From Pseudomonas putida (GTDB lineage Bacteria; Pseudomonadota; Gammaproteobacteria; Pseudomonadales; Pseudomonadaceae), in NCBI RefSeq assembly GCF_001976065.1, contig NZ_MNAH01000013.1, positions 126,142-190,141 on the forward strand: a stretch of DNA of 64,000 nucleotides, in the 5' to 3' direction. Positions 17,075 to 26,284 of the stretch are shown here, piece after piece. The position numbers and the translations under genes were made by a program. How positions within the stretch are numbered: the stretch's first letter is position 1; every line of letters begins with the position of its first letter. The notes beneath the pieces are model-generated. The model was given only the letters and a program-made list of their open reading frames with translations. It had not been told where the DNA came from and did not search any database.

Positions 17075-18721
17075 TCAGTGATTGCTGGCGCCGGAGGCAC
17101 CGATACCGGTCATCGAGCGGATGAACTGCGCCAGATAACGGCCGCGTTCAAGGGCTGCGCGGGGCGAGGTGTCGGTGACGGAAAACAGCCATGCACTGAA
17201 GAACGCCAGGCTCATGGAGAACAGCGCCGGGTTGGAGTAGGGGAACAGTGCCTTGTCGTGATGCATCACGTTGACCCACACCGCCGGGCTGAGCACCAGC
17301 AGGACAATCGCTGAGACAAGCCCGGACAGGCTGCCGATGACGGCGCCGCGGGTGGTCAGGCCTTTCCAGTACATCGAAAGGAACAGCACCGGGAAATTCA
17401 CCGACGCGGCGATGGCCAGTACCAGACCGGACAGGAAGGCGATGTTTTGCGATTCGAACAACAGGCCGAGGATGATCGCCAGCACACCGATGCACAGGGT
17501 GGCGATTCGCGACACGCGCATTTCCTGCGCCTCGCTGGCCTGCCCCTTGCGCATCACGCAGGCATACAGGTCATGGGACACCGCCGAGGCGCCGGACAAC
17601 GCGAGCCCGGCGACTACCGCCAGAATCGTGGCGAAGGCGACCGCCGAGATGAAACCAAGGAACAGGTTGCCGCCTACCGCGTGGGCCAGGTGCACGGCGA
17701 CCATGTTGCCGCCGCCGATGATTGCGCCGCTGGCGTCACGGAACGCAGGATCGGTGCCGACCATGACGATGGCGCCGAAGCCGACAATGATTAGCAGCAG
17801 GTAGAAGTAGCCGATGAAACCGGTGGCGTAGAACACGCTTTTACGCGCTTCCTTGGCATCGCTGACGGTGAAGAAACGCATCAGGATGTGCGGCAGGCCG
17901 GCGGTGCCGAACATCATGCCCAGCCCCAGGGAAATTGCGTCGACCGGATTGGACAGCAAGCCGCCGGGCGCCATGATCGCGTCGCCCTTGGCATGCACGG
18001 CGGTGGCGCCGGCAAACATCGCCTCAGTGCTGAAGCCGAAATGCTTGAGCACCATGAACGCCATGAAACTGGTGCCGAACAACAGCATCACTGCCTTGAT
18101 GATCTGCACCCAGGTGGTGGCAAGCATGCCGCCGAAGGTCACGTAGAACACCATCAATACACCGACCAGCATGACGGCGTAGAGGTAGTCGATGCCGAAC
18201 AGCAATTCGATCAGCTTGCCGGCGCCGACCATCTGCGCCACCAGGTACATCAGCGCCACGGTCAAGGTGCCGAAGGCCGAGGTCAGGCGCACCGGGGTTT
18301 GCTCCAGGCGGTAAGAGACCACGTCGGCAAAGGTGTATTTGCCGAGGTTGCGCAGGCGTTCGGCAATCAGGAACAGGATGATCGGCCAGCCGGCCAATAC
18401 GCCCAGTGCGTAGAGCAGACCGTCGTAGCCATTGAGGAACATCATCGCGGAAATGCCGAGGAACGAGGCTGCCGAGATCATGTCGCCGGCGATCGCCAGA
18501 CCATTCTGGAAGCCGGTCATGCCACCACCGGCGGTGTAGAAGTCGCTGGCAGAGCGGGTGCGCAAGGCAGCCCAGCGTGTCACGCCGAGGGTGAACAGGA
18601 CGAACACCAGGAACATGCCGATGGCGTTCCAGTTCAGTGGTCGCGAAGCGCCGTCGGCGGCCACCGCAAAATCGGTGACCACCGCCAACGGCAGCAGGAA
18701 CAGCGCGAGAAGGCGGCTCAT
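17075..18721 (-). CDS. Sodium/solute symporter, ActP/PhaJ-like phenylacetate permease
   Basis: This 548-residue protein belongs to the sodium:solute symporter family. It has about 13 membrane helices, the early SDFYTAGGGMTGFQNGLAIAGDMISAAS-type segment and a C-terminal helical end. It closely follows the ActP acetate permease layout. In this context, after a DUF485 gene and before an OprD porin in a paa cluster, it is probably the phenylacetate uptake permease (PhaJ in P. putida). Its ATG overlaps the DUF485 stop (ATGA), and this start is preferred to one 9 bp upstream. Confidence 0.9.
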   Translation of the reverse strand: MSRLLALFLLPLAVVTDFAVAADGASRPLNWNAIGMFLVFVLFTLGVTRWAALRTRSASDFYTAGGGMTGFQNGLAIAGDMISAASFLGISAMMFLNGYDGLLYALGVLAGWPIILFLIAERLRNLGKYTFADVVSYRLEQTPVRLTSAFGTLTVALMYLVAQMVGAGKLIELLFGIDYLYAVMLVGVLMVFYVTFGGMLATTWVQIIKAVMLLFGTSFMAFMVLKHFGFSTEAMFAGATAVHAKGDAIMAPGGLLSNPVDAISLGLGMMFGTAGLPHILMRFFTVSDAKEARKSVFYATGFIGYFYLLLIIVGFGAIVMVGTDPAFRDASGAIIGGGNMVAVHLAHAVGGNLFLGFISAVAFATILAVVAGLALSGASAVSHDLYACVMRKGQASEAQEMRVSRIATLCIGVLAIILGLLFESQNIAFLSGLVLAIAASVNFPVLFLSMYWKGLTTRGAVIGSLSGLVSAIVLLVLSPAVWVNVMHHDKALFPYSNPALFSMSLAFFSAWLFSVTDTSPRAALERGRYLAQFIRSMTGIGASGASNH

Positions 18722-19026
18722 CGGGCGCACTCCTGCTTGAGTTTTTCATTCAGCGGGTCGATCACGTTGTTGGCGCGATAGACATAGAAACCGGTCAGCG
18801 CAAAGGCCAGTACCACGATCACCACACCCACCAGCATGCCAACGGTGGTCACGCCGCCGCTGAGGGACTGGCCGAGGGTAGAAGGGGAGAAAGCCACCAG
18901 CAGCACGAAGCCGTAATAGATCACCAGCATGGCCAGGCTCAGTGACCAGTACAGCTTCTGCTTGCGGCGAACCAGCTGGATGAAATCCGGGTGCTGGCGG
19001 ATGAGTTCTATTTCCTGGGGTGTCAT
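18718..19026 (-). CDS. DUF485 membrane protein (YjcH-like)
   Basis: This 102-residue protein has two membrane helices (about 27-50 and 60-88) and the DUF485 start pattern with a short helix (HPDFIQLVRRKQKL) before the first span. DUF485 proteins are found directly upstream of ActP-type permeases and may be a small partner subunit; their role is not established. The stop overlaps the permease start by four bases. Confidence 0.88.
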   Translation of the reverse strand: MTPQEIELIRQHPDFIQLVRRKQKLYWSLSLAMLVIYYGFVLLVAFSPSTLGQSLSGGVTTVGMLVGVVIVVLAFALTGFYVYRANNVIDPLNEKLKQECAR

Positions 19027-19092
19027 GAGGCGCGCTCCTTTGTTGTTTTTGTTTTGAGTGAAACAGAGTTTTCGGGTGGATCACCGGACCCC

Positions 19093-19178
19093 CTGTAGGA
19101 GCTGGCTTGCCAGCGAAGGCGGCCTGAAAACAAACGGTGATCTCAAGGGCCTCTTCGCTGGCAAGCCAGCTCCTACAG
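19093..19178. repeat. REP doublet of the TGTAGGAGC family
   Basis: CTGTAGGAGCTGGCTTGCCAGCGAAG and its inverse face each other with a spacer of about 35 bp. It separates paaE from the DUF485 gene and could attenuate read-through from the paaABCDE operon into the transport genes. Confidence 0.85.
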
Positions 19179-19194
19179 GGGGGGGTGTTGCTCT

Positions 19195-20271
19195 TTAGAG
19201 CTGGTCGAAATCCAGAACGACCTTGTCGCTGATCGGGAAGGCCTGGCACGACAGCACATAGCCCGCGGCCACCTCGTAGTCTTCCAGGGCGTGGTTGCTG
19301 TCCATTTCCACTTCGCCTTCGATGACCTTGCACTTGCAGGTCGAGCACACGCCGGCCTTGCACGAGTAGGGCAGTTCGGCGCCCTGGGCGTTGCCAGCGT
19401 CGAGAATGCTCTGGCTGTTGCGCGGCAGGTCGAAGGCCAAGGCACGGCCGTCGCTGATTACGGTGATCTGGCTGACCGCCGCATCCACCTGGCGCGCCGC
19501 CTCGCGGGCTTCACGTTTCTGCTGGCTGCCGGCGGCGGCGAACAGTTCGAAATGGATGCGCCCAGGTTGCATGCCCTTGGCCTTGAGGCTGTCGCGCACG
19601 GTCTCGGTCATTTCCTGCGGGCCGCAGATGAAGGCGGCGTCGAGGGCCTTGACGTCGAGCCAACGGCTGAACAGCTGCTCGCATTTCTCGGCGTTGATCC
19701 GGCCGTTGTACAAGTCCACATCCTGCTGCTCGCGGCTGAACACGAAGATCAGGTTCAGGCGTTGCAGGTAGCGGTTCTTCAGGTCTTCCAGCTGTTCGCG
19801 GAACAGTGCGCCGGAGCTGGAGCGGTTGCCGTACAGCAGGGTGACGCGGCTGTTGGGCTCGGTTTGCAGGGTGGTCTTGATGATCGACAGGATCGGCGTG
19901 ATGCCGCTGCCGGCCGCGACGGCCAGGTAATTACCGTGGCGAGCGGGGTCGAGTTCCACGCTGAAATGCCCGGCGGGCGGCATCACCTCCAGGCTGTGTC
20001 CGGCCTTGAGCTGTTCGTTGGCAAAGGCGGAAAAACGCCCGCCGGCCACACGCTTGATGGCGACCCGCAGTTCACCGTCGTTGACCCCGGTGCAGATCGA
20101 ATAGGAGCGGCGCACTTCTTCGCCGTCCAGTTGGGTGCGCATCACCAGGTGTTGGCCCTGGGTGTAATGAAAGCTGTCTTGCAGGTGCTGCGGAATCTCG
20201 AAGGCGATGGACACCGCGTCACGGGTCTCGGTGCGCACGTCCTTGATGGTCAGGCTGTGAAATTTGCTCAT
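19195..20271 (-). CDS. paaE: PaaE: phenylacetyl-CoA 1,2-epoxidase reductase
   Basis: PaaE passes electrons from NADPH to the PaaABC(D) epoxidase. The 358-residue protein has an FAD-binding ferredoxin-reductase domain (RRSYSICTG), an NAD-binding part (AAGSGITPILSI, FICGPQEMTE) and a C-terminal plant-type 2Fe-2S domain with CxxxxCxxC (C-KAGV-C-ST-C) and a later Cys in LSCQAF. The start at 20271 is where homology begins. It lies 34 bp after paaD in the operon and is complete. Confidence 0.95.
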   Translation of the reverse strand: MSKFHSLTIKDVRTETRDAVSIAFEIPQHLQDSFHYTQGQHLVMRTQLDGEEVRRSYSICTGVNDGELRVAIKRVAGGRFSAFANEQLKAGHSLEVMPPAGHFSVELDPARHGNYLAVAAGSGITPILSIIKTTLQTEPNSRVTLLYGNRSSSGALFREQLEDLKNRYLQRLNLIFVFSREQQDVDLYNGRINAEKCEQLFSRWLDVKALDAAFICGPQEMTETVRDSLKAKGMQPGRIHFELFAAAGSQQKREAREAARQVDAAVSQITVISDGRALAFDLPRNSQSILDAGNAQGAELPYSCKAGVCSTCKCKVIEGEVEMDSNHALEDYEVAAGYVLSCQAFPISDKVVLDFDQL

Positions 20272-20305
20272 TGTTGTTCTCCAGCTGGGTCGGCCGATTC
20301 GCCGC

Positions 20306-20839
20306 TCAGATGCACTTGAAATAGTCGAACGGTTCTCGACAATCGACGCAGCGATACAGCGCCTTGCACGCGGTTGAACCGAATTCGCTGAGCACCTCGG
20401 TGTGGACGCTGCCGCATTGCGGGCAGACGACCCGCGGGCTCTCACCGAGCAGGCTGCGTTTGCTGGTACTGCCTTCGGGCGGTGCGATGCCGTAGGCGCG
20501 CAGGCGTTCGCGGCCGCTGGCGCTGATCCAGTCGGTGGTCCAGGCCGGGGTCAATTTGCGCTCCAGTTGCGGCGCCTTGAATCCGCCGAGTTCCAGGGCC
20601 TGGCGGATATCGCCCTCGATCACTTCGGTGGCCGGGCAGCCGGAGTAGGTCGGCGTGACCACCACGTGCAAGTGACCCGCCTGCCAGTCCAGGTCGCGGA
20701 CGATGCCGAGGTCGACCACGCTGACCACCGGCACTTCCGGGTCCATGACTTCGGACAGGATCGCCCACGCGGCGGCCAGGTCGGACGGTTGAGCCGGCCG
20801 GGCGCCGAGGTCGCTGGCGATCAGCTCACCAGGTTGCAT
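20306..20839 (-). CDS. paaD: PaaD: epoxidase-associated Fe-S maturation protein
   Basis: The 177-residue protein has the PaaD/MIP18 (DUF59) domain: EVMDPEVPVVSVVDLGIVRD and TPTYSGCPATEVI. A C-terminal zinc-ribbon-like tail carries two CxxC pairs (CPQC, CVDC) and ends FKCI. In the family it is needed for assembly of the phenylacetyl-CoA epoxidase, probably for metal cluster insertion. Its start lies inside the end of paaC (14-bp overlap), so the two are coupled. Confidence 0.93.
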   Translation of the reverse strand: MQPGELIASDLGARPAQPSDLAAAWAILSEVMDPEVPVVSVVDLGIVRDLDWQAGHLHVVVTPTYSGCPATEVIEGDIRQALELGGFKAPQLERKLTPAWTTDWISASGRERLRAYGIAPPEGSTSKRSLLGESPRVVCPQCGSVHTEVLSEFGSTACKALYRCVDCREPFDYFKCI

Positions 20840-21587
20840 CGGGGTACGCTCGGGGCAGGAACTGCATTTCGGCCAGCAGGATGCCCAGGTGTTCGCTGTG
20901 CAGGCCCTTGCGCGCATTCAGGTAGAAATAGCTCGGCGCGGACGGCACGGGCAGGGTGGCGCTGGTGAAGATCTGGTTGACCTTGGCCTGCCACTGCGCG
21001 GCGACGCTGGCGATGCCCGGGGTGATGCCGGCTTCGCACAGGCGTTGTTCGCTGTCATCGGCAGCGATCAGTTCCACGGTGAAGCGCCAGACTTCGGGGA
21101 TGGCCGCGAGCATGCGCTGGTGGCTTTCCTCGGTGCCGTCACCCATGCGCTCGATCCATTCGCCGGAGCGGCGCAGGTGGTAGGTGACTTCCTTCACCGC
21201 CTTGGCAGCGATCCCGGCAATGCGTTCGTCGCTGGACTGGCTCAGGCCCTGCAGCACCGGCAGATGCCAGGCGTCATAGAGGAACTGCTTGAGCATGGTC
21301 ACCGCGAAGTCACCGTTGGGTTGTTCCACCAGCAACAGGTTGCGATAAGCGCGCTCGTCACGACGGAACGCCAGGTGATCGGCATCGCGGCCGTCGTCCA
21401 GCAGTTCGCCGGCGTAGTCCAGCCAGTTGCGCGCCTGGCCCACCAGGTCGAGGCCGACGTTCATCAGCGCCAGCTCTTCTTCCAGGGCCGGCGCCTTGCC
21501 GCACCACTGGCACAGGCGCTGGCCCTGGATCAGGGCGCTGTCACCGAGGCGCAGCAGGTATTCGATCAGATCAGTCTTGTTGTTCAT
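20826..21587 (-). CDS. paaC: PaaC: phenylacetyl-CoA epoxidase structural subunit
   Basis: The 253-residue all-helical protein matches PaaC, the non-catalytic ferritin-like subunit that pairs with PaaA in the epoxidase. Recognisable parts are YLLRLGDSALIQGQRLCQWCG, LDLVGQARNWLDYAGE and KEVTYHLRRSGEW. The start at 21587 is preferred over one 12 bp upstream. It lies 8 bp downstream of paaB and overlaps paaD by 14 bp. Confidence 0.95.
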   Translation of the reverse strand: MNNKTDLIEYLLRLGDSALIQGQRLCQWCGKAPALEEELALMNVGLDLVGQARNWLDYAGELLDDGRDADHLAFRRDERAYRNLLLVEQPNGDFAVTMLKQFLYDAWHLPVLQGLSQSSDERIAGIAAKAVKEVTYHLRRSGEWIERMGDGTEESHQRMLAAIPEVWRFTVELIAADDSEQRLCEAGITPGIASVAAQWQAKVNQIFTSATLPVPSAPSYFYLNARKGLHSEHLGILLAEMQFLPRAYPDATW

Positions 21588-21595
21588 GGTTGACC

Positions 21596-21877
21596 TCACA
21601 TGTGCCCGACTTCGGCCGGCAGCTCGTAGAAGCTGGCATGGCGGTAGACCTTGTCGTCCGACGGATCGAACAGCGGGTCTTTTTCATCCGGGGAGGAGGC
21701 GGTGATCAGCTTTGAGGGCACCACCCACAGGCTTACGCCTTCGCTGCGACGGGTATAGAGCTCGCGAGCGTTCTCGATGGCCATGGTGGTGTCGGCGGCA
21801 TGCACGCTGCCGACGTGTTTGTGGTTGAGGCCGTGCTTGCTGCGCACGAAGACTTCGAAGAGGGTCCATTCGGACAT
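21596..21877 (-). CDS. paaB: PaaB: phenylacetyl-CoA epoxidase subunit
   Basis: This 93-residue protein is the small PaaB subunit that bridges PaaAC units of the epoxidase. It has the typical start EWTLFEVFVRSKHGLNHKHVG and the later ARELYTRRSEGVSLWVV and FYELPAEVGHM. It is full length for the family and sits between paaA and paaC. Confidence 0.95.
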   Translation of the reverse strand: MSEWTLFEVFVRSKHGLNHKHVGSVHAADTTMAIENARELYTRRSEGVSLWVVPSKLITASSPDEKDPLFDPSDDKVYRHASFYELPAEVGHM

Positions 21878-21905
21878 GGCGGTGTCTCCAGATCAGGTGG
21901 CCGAA

Positions 21906-22895
21906 TCAGGCGGCGTTCTTGTTTTGTTTTTTGCGGGCGTGGGCGACGGCGGCTTCACGAACCCAGGCACCGTCTTCAATCGCCTTGCGGCGGGTGGCGA
22001 CGCGTTCGGTGTTGCACGGGCCGTTGCCCTTGAGCACTTCGTAGAATTCGCTCCACTGGATTTCGCCGAAGTCGTAGTGGCCGCGTTCGGCGTTCCACGC
22101 AAGGTCCGGGTCGGGGCAGGTGCAGCCCAGCAGTTCCAGCTGCGGGATGGTCTGGTCGATGAAGCGCTGGCGCAGTTCGTCATTGCTCTGGCGCTTGATT
22201 TTCCAGGCCATGGATTGCGCGCTGTTCGGTGAGTGTTCGTCGCTCGGGCCGAACATCATCAGCGACGGCCACCACAGGCGGTTGATCGCATCCTGGACCA
22301 TGTCTTTTTGCGCCTGGGTACCGTGACGCATCATGGTCAGGAGGATTTCGTAGCCCTGGCGCTGGTGGAAGCTCTCTTCCTTGCAGATGCGCACCATGGC
22401 CCGGGAGTAGGGGCCATAGGAGGTGCGCTGCAGCACCACCTGGTTGACGATCGCCGCGCCATCCACCAGCCAGCCCACGGCGCCCATGTCGGCCCAGTTC
22501 AGCGTCGGGTAGTTGAAGATGCTCGAGTACTTGGCCTTGCCGCTATGCAGCTTGGCGATTTCTTCATCACGGTCGGCGCCCAGGGTTTCCATGGCGCTGT
22601 ACAGGTACAGGCCGTGCCCGGCTTCGTCCTGGATCTTGGCCATCAACTGCAGTTTGCGTTTGAGCGTTGGCGCGCGGGTAACCCAGTTGCCTTCCGGGAG
22701 CATGCCGACGATTTCCGAGTGGGCGTGCTGGGAGATCTGCCGGATCAGGGTCTGGCGGTAGGCATCTGGCATCCAGTTCTTCGCTTCGATCTTGATTTCT
22801 GAATCGATTTTCTCCTGGAAGGCGCGTTCCTCATCGGACATCTCCGAGAGGTCTTTGATGCGCTTGACGCCTGTTTCTACGAGCTGTGCGTACAT
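21906..22895 (-). CDS. paaA: PaaA: phenylacetyl-CoA 1,2-epoxidase catalytic subunit
   Basis: PaaA holds the di-iron centre that epoxidises the ring of phenylacetyl-CoA. The 329-residue protein has the metal-binding helices with DEAGHGLYLYSAME and KEESFHQRQGYE (ExxH-type ligands) and the family start FQEKIDSEIKIEAKNWMP. It is the first gene of paaABCDE; the promoter lies in the 310-bp gap that separates it from paaK. Confidence 0.96.
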   Translation of the reverse strand: MYAQLVETGVKRIKDLSEMSDEERAFQEKIDSEIKIEAKNWMPDAYRQTLIRQISQHAHSEIVGMLPEGNWVTRAPTLKRKLQLMAKIQDEAGHGLYLYSAMETLGADRDEEIAKLHSGKAKYSSIFNYPTLNWADMGAVGWLVDGAAIVNQVVLQRTSYGPYSRAMVRICKEESFHQRQGYEILLTMMRHGTQAQKDMVQDAINRLWWPSLMMFGPSDEHSPNSAQSMAWKIKRQSNDELRQRFIDQTIPQLELLGCTCPDPDLAWNAERGHYDFGEIQWSEFYEVLKGNGPCNTERVATRRKAIEDGAWVREAAVAHARKKQNKNAA

Positions 22896-23039
22896 GGGGG
22901 GTCTCCCGCCGTGATTCTGTTGAAGGCATGGAGAACTTTATAAGCGATACAGAAATTTATATCAAACACAAAATGACGTGTCGTATTTAATTTTTGTATC
23001 GCTTTTGGGTTGAGCGGTCCTTCATGAAGCACCGTTCCC

Positions 23040-23131
23040 CTGTAGGAGCTGGCTTGCCAGCGAAAGCGGTGGGGCAGTCGGCAAATGTATCGACTGGACG
23101 GATGCCTTCGCTGGCAAGCCAGCTCCTACAG
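23040..23131. repeat. REP doublet of the TGTAGGAGC family
   Basis: CTGTAGGAGCTGGCTTGCCAGCGAA and its inverse are separated by about 40 bp, between the paaK terminator and the paaA promoter. Confidence 0.85.
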
Positions 23132-23153
23132 AGAGGGGGTGTCTGTTTTCATG

Positions 23154-23192
23154 AAAAAAGCCAAAAAAAAGCCCCGCAAAAGCGGGGCCGTA
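23154..23192 (-). terminator. Rho-independent terminator of the paaF-K operon
   Basis: On the minus strand a GC-rich hairpin (GGCCCCGC-TTTT-GCGGGGC) is followed directly by a run of eight T, 14 bp after the paaK stop. This ends the paaFGHIJK transcript and means paaABCDE needs its own promoter. Confidence 0.88.
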
Positions 23193-23205
23193 AGGGGTGC
23201 AGCAG

Positions 23206-24531
23206 TCATGCTTTAGGGCGTTTGTCCATGACGTGGCAAGCCTTGCCCTCGGAACGCTTGATCGAATGGAACGGCTGCAAGACGATCCGCGAACTGATGC
23301 CGATATACGTCTTGATGTGCTTGCTCAGCTCCCCGCAAACCGCCTTCTGCTGTTCATCGCTCAGGTGCTGATGCTCTGCCTTCAACTCGACATGTACATC
23401 CACGCTGTCCAGGTTGCCATTGCGATACAGATGGATCTCGTAGCACTCGGCAAGTTGTTTGACTTTCAGCACCTGCTCCTCGATCTGCGTCGGGAACACG
23501 TTGACCCCGCGGATGATCAGCATGTCATCGCTGCGCCCGGTGATCTTGTCGATACGCCGCATCGGCCGCGCAGTGCCTGGCAGCAGGCGCGTCAGGTCGC
23601 GGGTGCGGTAGCGGATCATCGGCAGGGCTTCTTTGCTCAGGGAAGTGAACACCAGTTCGCCCATTTGCCCGTCCGGCAGCACTTCGCCAGTGATCGGGTC
23701 GATGATTTCCGGGTAGAAGTGGTCTTCCCAGATCGTCGGGCCGTCCTTGGTTTCGGCGCATTCCATTGCTACGCCCGGGCCCATGATTTCCGAGAGGCCG
23801 TAGATGTCCAGGGCGGTGATGCCCATGCGCGCCTCGATGGCGCTGCGCAGTTCGGCGGTCCATGGCTCGGCGCCGAAGATGCCCAGGCGCAGGGCCAGCT
23901 TGTGCGGGTCGATGCCCTGGCGCTCGATTTCGTCGGCGATGTTGAGCATGTAGGACGGCGTGACCATGATGATGTCCGGCTGGAAATCCTTGATCAGCTG
24001 CACTTGTTTTTCGGTCTGGCCGCCGGACATCGGGATCACCGTGCAACCCAGGCGTTCGGCGCCGTAGTGCGCGCCGAGGCCGCCGGTGAACAGGCCGTAG
24101 CCGTAGGAGATGTGCACCTTGTCGCCACGTCGGCCACCCGCCGCGCGGATCGAGCGCGCCACCACGTTGGCCCAGGTGTCGATGTCGTTCTGGGTGTAGC
24201 CGACCACGGTCGGTTTGCCGGTGGTGCCGCTGGACGCGTGCAGGCGCACCACGTCATGCATCGGCACGGCAAACATGCCGTAGGGGTAGTTGTCGCGCAG
24301 GTCGGACTTGGTGGTGAAGGGGAATTTCGCCAGGTCGTCGAGGGACTTGATGTCGTCCGGGTGCACGCCCAGCGCATCGAAGCGCTGACGGTACAGCGGC
24401 ACATTGTTGTAGGCGTGGTTCAGGCTCCAGCGCAGGCGTTCCAGCTGATGCTGGCGCAGCTCGTCGATGCTGGCGGTTTCCAGCGGGTCCAGCACGGGAT
24501 CCAGCACGGCTTGGGCAATTGGCATGTTCAT
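23206..24531 (-). CDS. paaK: PaaK: phenylacetate-CoA ligase
   Basis: PaaK activates phenylacetate to phenylacetyl-CoA with ATP, the entry step of the pathway. The 441-residue protein has the AMP-forming ligase signature (LHASSGTTGKPTVVGYT), DIYGLSEIMGPGV and the C-terminal region GRSDDMLIIRGVNVFPTQIE. The start at 24531 (another ATG lies 6 bp inside) fits the usual length. It is the last gene of its operon and is followed by a clear terminator. Confidence 0.96.
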   Translation of the reverse strand: MNMPIAQAVLDPVLDPLETASIDELRQHQLERLRWSLNHAYNNVPLYRQRFDALGVHPDDIKSLDDLAKFPFTTKSDLRDNYPYGMFAVPMHDVVRLHASSGTTGKPTVVGYTQNDIDTWANVVARSIRAAGGRRGDKVHISYGYGLFTGGLGAHYGAERLGCTVIPMSGGQTEKQVQLIKDFQPDIIMVTPSYMLNIADEIERQGIDPHKLALRLGIFGAEPWTAELRSAIEARMGITALDIYGLSEIMGPGVAMECAETKDGPTIWEDHFYPEIIDPITGEVLPDGQMGELVFTSLSKEALPMIRYRTRDLTRLLPGTARPMRRIDKITGRSDDMLIIRGVNVFPTQIEEQVLKVKQLAECYEIHLYRNGNLDSVDVHVELKAEHQHLSDEQQKAVCGELSKHIKTYIGISSRIVLQPFHSIKRSEGKACHVMDKRPKA

Positions 24532-24630
24532 GTGTTCACTCGAATTGTTTTTGTGTTCCAGCCCCTGCATGCAGGGACTTTGAGTGCATGCCCCAAGGAT
24601 ACCTCTCGGCTCCCCGGGAATCGCGATTCT

Positions 24631-25842
24631 TTAGTGGGGTAGACGCTCGATGATCAGCGCGATCCCCTGGCCGACACCGATGCACATGGTGCACAGGGCG
24701 TAGCGGCCATTGCGTTCCTCTAGTTCATGCAGGGCGGTGGTGACCAGGCGTGCGCCGCTCATGCCCAACGGATGACCCAGGGCGATGGCGCCGCCGTTGG
24801 GGTTGACCCGTGGGTCGGTGTCGCTCAAGCCCAGTTCGCGCAATACCGCCAGGCCCTGGGCGGCAAAGGCTTCGTTGAGCTCGATGATGTCCATGTCCGC
24901 CAGGCTCAGGTTGGCCACTTCCAACACCTTGCGCGTGGCCGGTACCGGGCCGATGCCCATGATGCGTGGCTCGACACCGGCGGTGGCCATCGCCACGACC
25001 CGGCCACGGGCGGTCAGGCCGTGGCGTTTGGCGGCTTCCGGGCTGGCCAGCAGCAGCGCGCAGGCGCCGTCGTTGACCCCCGAGGCGTTGCCGGCGGTGA
25101 CGCTGCCGCCTTCGCGGAACGGCGTGCCCAGTTTGGCCAGTTGCTCAAGGGTGGTGTCGCCGCGCGGATGCTCGTCGTGCTCGACCACTTTGGCCGGGCC
25201 TTTGCGCTGGGGTATTTGCACCGCGACGATTTCCCTGGCCAGCCGCCCATTGGCCTGGGCGGCAGCAGCGCGCTGCTGGCTGCGCAGGGCGAAAGCGTCC
25301 TGGTCGGCCCGGGAGATGTTGAACTGTTCGGCGACGTTCTCCGCCGTTTCCGGCATGGAGTCGATGCCGTAGGTTTTTTTCATCAGCGGATTGACGAAGC
25401 GCCAGCCGATGGTGGTGTCGAAAATCTCGGCGGCTCGAGAAAATGCCTGCTCGGCCTTGCCCATCACCATTGGTGCGCGGGACATCGATTCGACGCCACC
25501 GACCAGCATCAAGCCGGTTTCGCCGCTGCGAATCGCCCGGGCGGCAGTGCCGATGGCGTCCAGTCCGGAACCGCACAGGCGATTGAGGGTGGTGCCCGGT
25601 ACGCTGACCGGCAACCCAGCCAGCAGTGCCGACATGCGTGCGACGTTGCGGTTGTCTTCGCCGGCCTGGTTGGCGCAGCCGTAGATCACATCATCGACAG
25701 TGCTCCAGTCGACTTGCGGGTGACGGCGCAGCAGCTCGCGCAACGGCACCGCACCGAGGTCGTCGGCGCGCACGCTGCTCAGGACTCCGGCGTAGCGACC
25801 GATCGGCGTGCGAACTGCGTCGATGATCAGGGCGTCATTCAT
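24631..25842 (-). CDS. paaJ: PaaJ: 3-oxoadipyl-CoA / 3-oxo-5,6-dehydrosuberyl-CoA thiolase
   Basis: The 403-residue thiolase has the nucleophilic cysteine in LNRLCGSGLDA, an intact NEAFAAQ, GHPLGMSGAR and CIGVGQGIAL. It cleaves the two beta-keto intermediates of phenylacetate degradation. Its start overlaps the paaI stop by 8 bp. Position among paaH, paaI and paaK separates it from the other thiolase at 7.9 kb. Confidence 0.94.
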   Translation of the reverse strand: MNDALIIDAVRTPIGRYAGVLSSVRADDLGAVPLRELLRRHPQVDWSTVDDVIYGCANQAGEDNRNVARMSALLAGLPVSVPGTTLNRLCGSGLDAIGTAARAIRSGETGLMLVGGVESMSRAPMVMGKAEQAFSRAAEIFDTTIGWRFVNPLMKKTYGIDSMPETAENVAEQFNISRADQDAFALRSQQRAAAAQANGRLAREIVAVQIPQRKGPAKVVEHDEHPRGDTTLEQLAKLGTPFREGGSVTAGNASGVNDGACALLLASPEAAKRHGLTARGRVVAMATAGVEPRIMGIGPVPATRKVLEVANLSLADMDIIELNEAFAAQGLAVLRELGLSDTDPRVNPNGGAIALGHPLGMSGARLVTTALHELEERNGRYALCTMCIGVGQGIALIIERLPH

Positions 25843-26284
25843 TGGGGGTCTCCTGCACCAGCACCGAGCCGCGCACTTTGTAGGATTTGCCGTGGAACAG
25901 GGCGATCAACTGGCCCTGCTGGTTTTCGATGCGTACGTCGTAGTTGCCGGTGCGCCCGGAGCGGCTCTGCTCGATGCAATCGGCAGTCAGCGTGTCGCCC
26001 AGGCGTGCCGGGGCGATGTAGTCGATGCTGCAGCCGATGGCGACTGTGGCTTCGTTGTAGCTGTTGCAGGCAAAGGCGAATGCTGAATCTGCAAGGGCAA
26101 ACAGAAAGCCGCCGTGGCAGGTGCCGTGGCCCTGCACCATGTCGGCACGCACGGTCATGCCCACACGGGCGCAACCGGGGGCCGCGGACAGCAGGCGTAT
26201 GCCCATCGCCTGGCTGGCGGCGTCGCGCTGGAGCAGCGTTTGTGCACAGTTGACGGCCAGGTTCATCGCTTCATGGTTAGTCAT
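25835..26284 (-). CDS. paaI: PaaI: hydroxyphenylacetyl-CoA thioesterase
   Basis: This 149-residue hot-dog-fold protein has the family motif GHGTCHGGFLFALADSAFAFA. PaaI hydrolyses CoA esters that stall the pathway (for example hydroxylated phenylacetyl-CoA). The start at 26284 overlaps the paaH stop by 8 bp and the stop overlaps paaJ by 8 bp; a longer upstream frame lies inside paaH and is not needed. Confidence 0.93.
   Translation of the reverse strand: MTNHEAMNLAVNCAQTLLQRDAASQAMGIRLLSAAPGCARVGMTVRADMVQGHGTCHGGFLFALADSAFAFACNSYNEATVAIGCSIDYIAPARLGDTLTADCIEQSRSGRTGNYDVRIENQQGQLIALFHGKSYKVRGSVLVQETPNE

Larger units (their letters stand above)
22896..23205. promoter_or_regulatory. paaA promoter region with candidate PaaX operator arms
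   Basis: The gap between paaK and paaA holds, from right to left, a terminator for paaK, a REP doublet and an AT-rich promoter region. In the last, a 10-bp perfect inverted repeat AAGCGATACA (22942-22951) / TGTATCGCTT (22995-23004) is separated by 43 bp. Similar GATAC motifs occur in front of paaF and paaY, so this is a candidate site for PaaX, which responds to phenylacetyl-CoA. The operator call is inference. Confidence 0.6.
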